From: UBA9620 sp965220695
Lineage (GTDB): Bacteria; Acidobacteriota; Vicinamibacteria; Vicinamibacterales; UBA8438
Length of the DNA stretch: 64,000 nt
Assembly (NCBI GenBank): GCA_965220695.1
Contig: OZ244838.1
Span: 4,464,001-4,528,000 of the forward strand
Reading direction: 5' to 3'
In this document: positions 60,049 through 64,000 of the stretch, piece by piece
How the letters are laid out: every line of letters begins with the position of its first letter
Position numbering within the stretch: position 1 is the first letter of the stretch
The notes under the pieces: model-generated
Seen by the model: only the letters and a program-made list of their open reading frames with translations
Told to the model about the DNA's origin: nothing
Database searches by the model: none
Position numbers and translations under genes: made by a program

Positions 60049-63000
60049 ATGAACCTCAGGGCCGTTGCGATTGTCGTGTGTGCGTTGCTGGCGGCGCCGC
60101 TGGCTGTGGAATCGGCGGCGGTGCAGGACGCGGAGCTGCGCATCGTGGTGATCGAGGGCGAAGACCGCGTCAACATCATCTCGCAGGACTCGGCGGTGCC
60201 GACCGTGGTGGAGGCGCGTGACCGCAACGACCTGCCGGTGTCGGGCGCGTCGGTGCTGTTCCTGCTCGGGGAGGGCGGCACGGCCTCGCTGAACGCGGGT
60301 CTGCAGCAGGTGGCGCTGACGACGAATGCGCTGGGGCAGGCGGCGGTGATGGTGAACCCGCTGGCGAGCGGGGCGGTGCAGCTCTCGGTGAACGCGGCGT
60401 TTCAGGGACAGACGGCGGCGACGGTGATTGCCCAGACGAACTTCGCGACGCTGGTGGAAGCGGCGGCGGAGGGGGTCGGCGCGACGGGTGGCGGGCTGGG
60501 GACCGGGGCGGTGCTCGGCATCGTCGGCGCGGCGGTGGGCGCGGCGGTGGCTGTCGGGGTGGCGGTCACCGGCGGCGACTCCACTTCGCCGCCGCCGGCG
60601 TCGGTGCCCTCGGCTCCCACGGCGCCGGTGTTGACGCCGGGCGACGGGGAGTTGGGTGTGCGTTGGACGGCGCCTGTGGACAACGGGTCTGCGATCGACG
60701 ACTACGACGTGCGGTATGGGACCGGCGGCGCCTGGACGGAACTGCCGGACGGTGCGAAGAGCACGGCGACGACGGCGACGATTCCGGGGCTGACGAACGG
60801 GACGGCGTACCAAGTGCAGGTGCGTGCCGGGAATGCGGTGGGTGACGGGGCGTGGTCGTCGAGCGCGACCGGCACGCCGGTGGTGGCGGTCGACGACAGG
60901 CCCGCGCTCATCGATCTCTACAACGCCACGAACGGTGCGAACTGGACCAACAACACGAACTGGAACAGCAGCGAACCACTCGGCCGCTGGTACGGTGTGT
61001 CCACGAACGCCAACGGGCGCGTGACGGGTTTACGTCTCGGCGACAACGAGTTGACGGGGTCGATCCCGTCCTCCCTGGGCAGCCTCAGCAATCTGGAGCA
61101 GTTGGAGCTCGGTTTTAACGAGTTGACGGGGTCGATACCGTCCTCCCTGGGCAGCCTCACGAACCTGACGTTGTTGAATCTCTTCTATAACGAGTTGACG
61201 GGGTCGATCCCGTCTTCCCTGGGCAGCCTCACGAACCTGACGGTGTTGCAGTTCCAGAGCAACCAATTAACGGGGTCGATCCCGTCCTCCCTGGGCAGCC
61301 TCACAAATATGCGGTCGTTGTGGCTCTCGAGCAACCAGTTGAGCGGTTCGATACCGTCTGTCCTGGGCAGCCTTACGAATCTGGAGGTGTTGTATCTCGC
61401 CCGCAACGAGTTGACGGGGTCGATCCCGTCCTCCCTGGGCAGGCTCAGGAACCTGAGGTTGTTGCGTCTCTCCGGCAACGAGTTGACGGGGTCGATACCG
61501 TCCTCGCTGGGCAGCCTCACGTACCTGGAGCATTTGCATCTCTCCGGCAACGAGTTGACGGGATCGATACCGTCCTCCCTGGGCAGCCTCACGAATCTGG
61601 AGCATTTGGGGCTCCGGAGCAACGGGTTGACGGGGTCGATACCGTCCTCGCTGGGCAGCCTCACGAATCTGGAGGACTTGTTTCTCTCGCAGAACGGGTT
61701 GACGGGGTCGATACCGTCCTCGCTGGGCAGTCTCACGAATCTGGAGGTGTTGTTTCTCGGCGGGAACCAATTGACGGGGTCGATACCGTCCTCGCTGGGC
61801 AGTCTCACGAATCTGGAGGTGTTGTTTCTCGGCGGGAACCAATTGACGGGGTCGATACCGTCCTCGCTGGGCAGCCTCACCAACCTGCAGAATTTGTCTT
61901 CCTATGGCAACCAGTTGACGGGGTCCATACCGTCCTCGCTGGGCAGCCTCACGAACCTGCAGAATTTGTCTCTCTATCGCAACCAGTTGACGGGGTCGAT
62001 CCCGGCTGCGTTGTGCCAGTTCAGGGGTACCATCAACCCGCAGCAAGGCGATGTGGTTCTCCCGTGCGCGTCGTCGGCGGCGGCGGCGCAGGGTCTGGCG
62101 GCGCTGTCGGTGAGCGATGCCCGGGCGGAGGAAGCGGTCGGCGCGGCGGTGGCCTTCGCGGTGACCCTGAGCCATGCGGCGTCGGCCCCGGTGACGGTCG
62201 ACTACGCGACGCGGGACGGCAGCGCGCGGGCGGGTGCGGACTACGCCGCGGCGAGCGGCACGTTGACGTTCGCGGCGGGCGAGTCGTCGAAGACGGTCGA
62301 GGTCGCGGTGCTCGACGACGCGCACGACGAGGGCGAGGAGACGTTCGTGCTGGCGCTGTCGAACGTGTCGGGGGCGCGGCTGGAGGACGCTGAGGCGACC
62401 GGGACGATCGAGAATACGGACCTGCTGCCGGTGGCGCTGCTGGCGCGGTTCGGGCGCGCGTCGGCGCAGCACGTGGTCGAGCACGTGGAGGCTCGGATCG
62501 CGACGCCGCGGGCGCCCGGCTTCCGGGCGCGGCTCGCGGGGCGGGAGGTGCGGCCCGGCATGGCGCGCGACGTCGCGCTCGACGTCCTGTCGCAGTTCGG
62601 CGGGCCGGCGGGCACCGGCCCGATGGGCGGGTCCCCGATGGGTGCGCCCATGCCCGGTGTCGGCATCGGGGCACCGGGCCTGACGGGTCACGACCTGCGG
62701 ATGGGCGGCGCGGCGTCCCTGCCGGGCTACGGGGCGGCGGGTAGCGTCGACGTCCTGGGCTCGGTGCTGCCGGGGGGCGATCTGCTGTCGGGTGCGGAGT
62801 TCGAGCTGAACCGGGAGCAGCACGGCGGCGTGATCTCGGTGTGGAGCCGCAGCGCGCGGTCGAGCTTCGGCGGCCGGCAGGGGGCGCTGTCGCTCACCGG
62901 CGGCGTGCGCACGACGATGGTTGGGGCGGACTACACCCGGGGCCGGCTGGTAGCCGGTCTGTCGCTGGCCCGCAGCCAGGGGCTGGGTGGGTACGACGGC

Positions 63001-63951
63001 CGGCACGTCGGGCAGGTCGAAGCGTCCGCGACGGGCCTGTACCCGTGGTTGGGCTACAAGGTCAACGACCGTGTCTCGGTGTGGGGGGTGACGGGCTACG
63101 GGGCCGGGGCGTTGCGGCTGACGCCGGACCGGGCGCTGGCGGTGGAGACCGGTCTGTCGATGGCGATGGCGGCGGCGGGGACGCGGGGCGAGCTGGTGGG
63201 GTCGCGCGCCAGCGGCGGGTTCGCGCTGGCGTTCACGGCGGATGCGCTGTGGGTGGGCACGTCGGTGGACGGGGTGGACAGCACGGCGGGGCGGCTGTCG
63301 GCGTCGGAGGCCGCGGTGACGCGGGTGCGGACGGGCATCGAGGGCTCGCGGGGCTTTACCTTCGGAGGCCGGATGTCGCTGACGCCGCGCGTGGAGATGG
63401 GGCTGCGTCAGGACGGCGGGGACGCCGAGACGGGGACGGGCGTGGACGTGGGCGGCGGGCTGGCGTTCACGGATGCGGTGACGGGTCTGTCGCTGGACGT
63501 GCAGATGCGCACGCTGGTGGCGCACCAGGCCGAGGGGTTCACGGACCGCGGGCTGTCGCTGTCGTTCGGGTGGAACCCGACGCCATCGAGCCCGCTGGGT
63601 CTCACGGCGCGGGTGGCCCCGTCGTGGGGCGGGCTGGCGGAGGATTCCGAGGGGCTGTGGCGCGGTGGGCCGCGGTCGCAGTTCGGGGCGTACGGCGGGC
63701 AGGCTGCGGCCGGTCGGGTGGAGGCGGAACTGAGCTACGGTCTGCCGGTCGGCCGCCGCTTCGTGGGGACGCCGCGGGTCGGCGTCGGGAGCTCGGCCTA
63801 CGGGCGTACCTATCAGTTCGGCTACCGCCTCGGCGCGCTCGGAGTGGAACATCTGGACGTCGAGCTGGGCGTGGACGCGCAGCGCCGCGAGCGCCCGCTG
63901 CGCGACGGCAGCGACCTCGGCGTGCTGGGCCGGGCCAGCGTGCGCTGGTAG
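60049..63951 (+). CDS. Giant LRR/Calx-beta surface protein with autotransporter-like barrel
   Basis: 1300 residues from the ATG 60049 (GTG 60037 is an alternative; GGTGG lies between). Order of domains: signal peptide; Big-like Ig domain (VVEARDRNDLPVSGASVLFLLGEGG is its central strand region); a Gly/Ala hydrophobic segment (about 150-180); fibronectin III (PSAPTAPVLTPGDGELGVRW); 13 leucine-rich repeats of 24 residues with LTGSIPSSLGSLTNLxxL; Calx-beta (VTVDYATRDGSARAGADY); a Pro/Gly linker; and a C-terminal beta-barrel (~400 residues, ending DLGVLGRASVRW) like autotransporter or outer-membrane domains. Likely displayed on the surface for adhesion. The gene ends near the window edge. Confidence 0.8.
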   Translation: MNLRAVAIVVCALLAAPLAVESAAVQDAELRIVVIEGEDRVNIISQDSAVPTVVEARDRNDLPVSGASVLFLLGEGGTASLNAGLQQVALTTNALGQAAVMVNPLASGAVQLSVNAAFQGQTAATVIAQTNFATLVEAAAEGVGATGGGLGTGAVLGIVGAAVGAAVAVGVAVTGGDSTSPPPASVPSAPTAPVLTPGDGELGVRWTAPVDNGSAIDDYDVRYGTGGAWTELPDGAKSTATTATIPGLTNGTAYQVQVRAGNAVGDGAWSSSATGTPVVAVDDRPALIDLYNATNGANWTNNTNWNSSEPLGRWYGVSTNANGRVTGLRLGDNELTGSIPSSLGSLSNLEQLELGFNELTGSIPSSLGSLTNLTLLNLFYNELTGSIPSSLGSLTNLTVLQFQSNQLTGSIPSSLGSLTNMRSLWLSSNQLSGSIPSVLGSLTNLEVLYLARNELTGSIPSSLGRLRNLRLLRLSGNELTGSIPSSLGSLTYLEHLHLSGNELTGSIPSSLGSLTNLEHLGLRSNGLTGSIPSSLGSLTNLEDLFLSQNGLTGSIPSSLGSLTNLEVLFLGGNQLTGSIPSSLGSLTNLEVLFLGGNQLTGSIPSSLGSLTNLQNLSSYGNQLTGSIPSSLGSLTNLQNLSLYRNQLTGSIPAALCQFRGTINPQQGDVVLPCASSAAAAQGLAALSVSDARAEEAVGAAVAFAVTLSHAASAPVTVDYATRDGSARAGADYAAASGTLTFAAGESSKTVEVAVLDDAHDEGEETFVLALSNVSGARLEDAEATGTIENTDLLPVALLARFGRASAQHVVEHVEARIATPRAPGFRARLAGREVRPGMARDVALDVLSQFGGPAGTGPMGGSPMGAPMPGVGIGAPGLTGHDLRMGGAASLPGYGAAGSVDVLGSVLPGGDLLSGAEFELNREQHGGVISVWSRSARSSFGGRQGALSLTGGVRTTMVGADYTRGRLVAGLSLARSQGLGGYDGRHVGQVEASATGLYPWLGYKVNDRVSVWGVTGYGAGALRLTPDRALAVETGLSMAMAAAGTRGELVGSRASGGFALAFTADALWVGTSVDGVDSTAGRLSASEAAVTRVRTGIEGSRGFTFGGRMSLTPRVEMGLRQDGGDAETGTGVDVGGGLAFTDAVTGLSLDVQMRTLVAHQAEGFTDRGLSLSFGWNPTPSSPLGLTARVAPSWGGLAEDSEGLWRGGPRSQFGAYGGQAAAGRVEAELSYGLPVGRRFVGTPRVGVGSSAYGRTYQFGYRLGALGVEHLDVELGVDAQRRERPLRDGSDLGVLGRASVRW
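61048..61983 (+). repeat. 13 in-frame 72-bp leucine-rich repeat units
   Basis: 936 bp is exactly 13 x 72 bp, each unit encoding (E/Q/G)L(T/S)GSIPSSLGSLTNL plus a variable tail ending in N, then a partial 14th unit (QLTGSIPAALC). Units 10 and 11 are practically identical in DNA (61696-61839), a sign of recent duplication. Confidence 0.95.
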
Positions 63952-64000
63952 GTCAGCCGATTATCGAGAGAGCCAGGAAGCCTGTCGCCGGGTGCTACGG

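Noticed and set aside
61267..63852. 861-codon open frame on the minus strand
   Set aside because: It is antisense to the LRR protein gene; the frame is open because of high GC and repeated units, its product is Arg/Pro/His rich, and it has no start signals.

Overview
The window is a high-GC bacterial chromosome segment. It most resembles Acidobacteriota of the Vicinamibacteria type. The basis for that is three DUF5916/CBM9-type outer-membrane barrels, several periplasmic quinoprotein-like propellers, c-type cytochromes with copper-monooxygenase-like tails, a trace of an ADOP/MacB-type permease tail, and many secreted proteins. This assignment is an inference from gene content; there is no rRNA or other marker gene in the window.

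Layout. 0-1.2 kb: end of a sodium:solute symporter, then a candidate small structured transcript on the minus strand carrying a 14-codon ORF behind a perfect Shine-Dalgarno, then a possibly leaderless small gene. 1.3-6.2 kb (minus): cytochrome c/copper protein, secreted partner and DUF5916 barrel. 6.3-7.0 kb: VapBC. 7.1-13.7 kb: histidine-rich exported protein and a heavy-metal RND tripartite efflux system. 13.7-18.8 kb (minus): DUF169, a Tat-exported linalool dehydratase/isomerase-like protein coupled to a PQQ-type propeller, and DUF6263. 18.9-23.8 kb: DUF5916, NHL propeller, PQQ-type propeller. 23.9-26.7 kb (minus): HepT-MntA toxin-antitoxin, a MITE-like element with a 5 x 19 bp minisatellite, an orphan VapB, and a di-heme peroxidase. 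26.8-33.1 kb: hydrolase, TetR regulator, and an oxidation operon (MBL hydrolase, secreted protein, di-heme cytochrome, PQQ dehydrogenase). 33.3-38.5 kb: DUF4097 lipoprotein, a second cytochrome/copper protein with a DUF5916 barrel, and a secreted metzincin-like protease.

38.4-52.4 kb is accessory and defence-rich. It holds a DNA methyltransferase with a truncated restriction gene, bracketed by ~105 bp direct repeats of the protease gene 3' end. It also holds a phosphorothioate-type SBD-HNH endonuclease, a PGN_0703-type nuclease, a MutS-like protein that has lost its ATPase core, an AlkD-like repair protein, an ABC exporter, and a two-gene NYN nuclease + STAND NTPase unit. The NYN-NTPase unit is the best candidate here for an undescribed system.

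52.6-64 kb: an HMGL-type aldolase, an S9 peptidase, a degraded lipoprotein gene next to repeats, a secreted ankyrin protein, and a 1300-residue surface protein (Big-like, FnIII, 13 exact leucine-rich repeats, Calx-beta, autotransporter-like barrel).

A recurring short element with TAGCAG(T/C)CCGTGG termini is scattered through the window. At several sites it abuts gene ends and supplies or overlaps the TAG stop codon. No tRNA, rRNA, CRISPR array, integrase or transposase was recognised.
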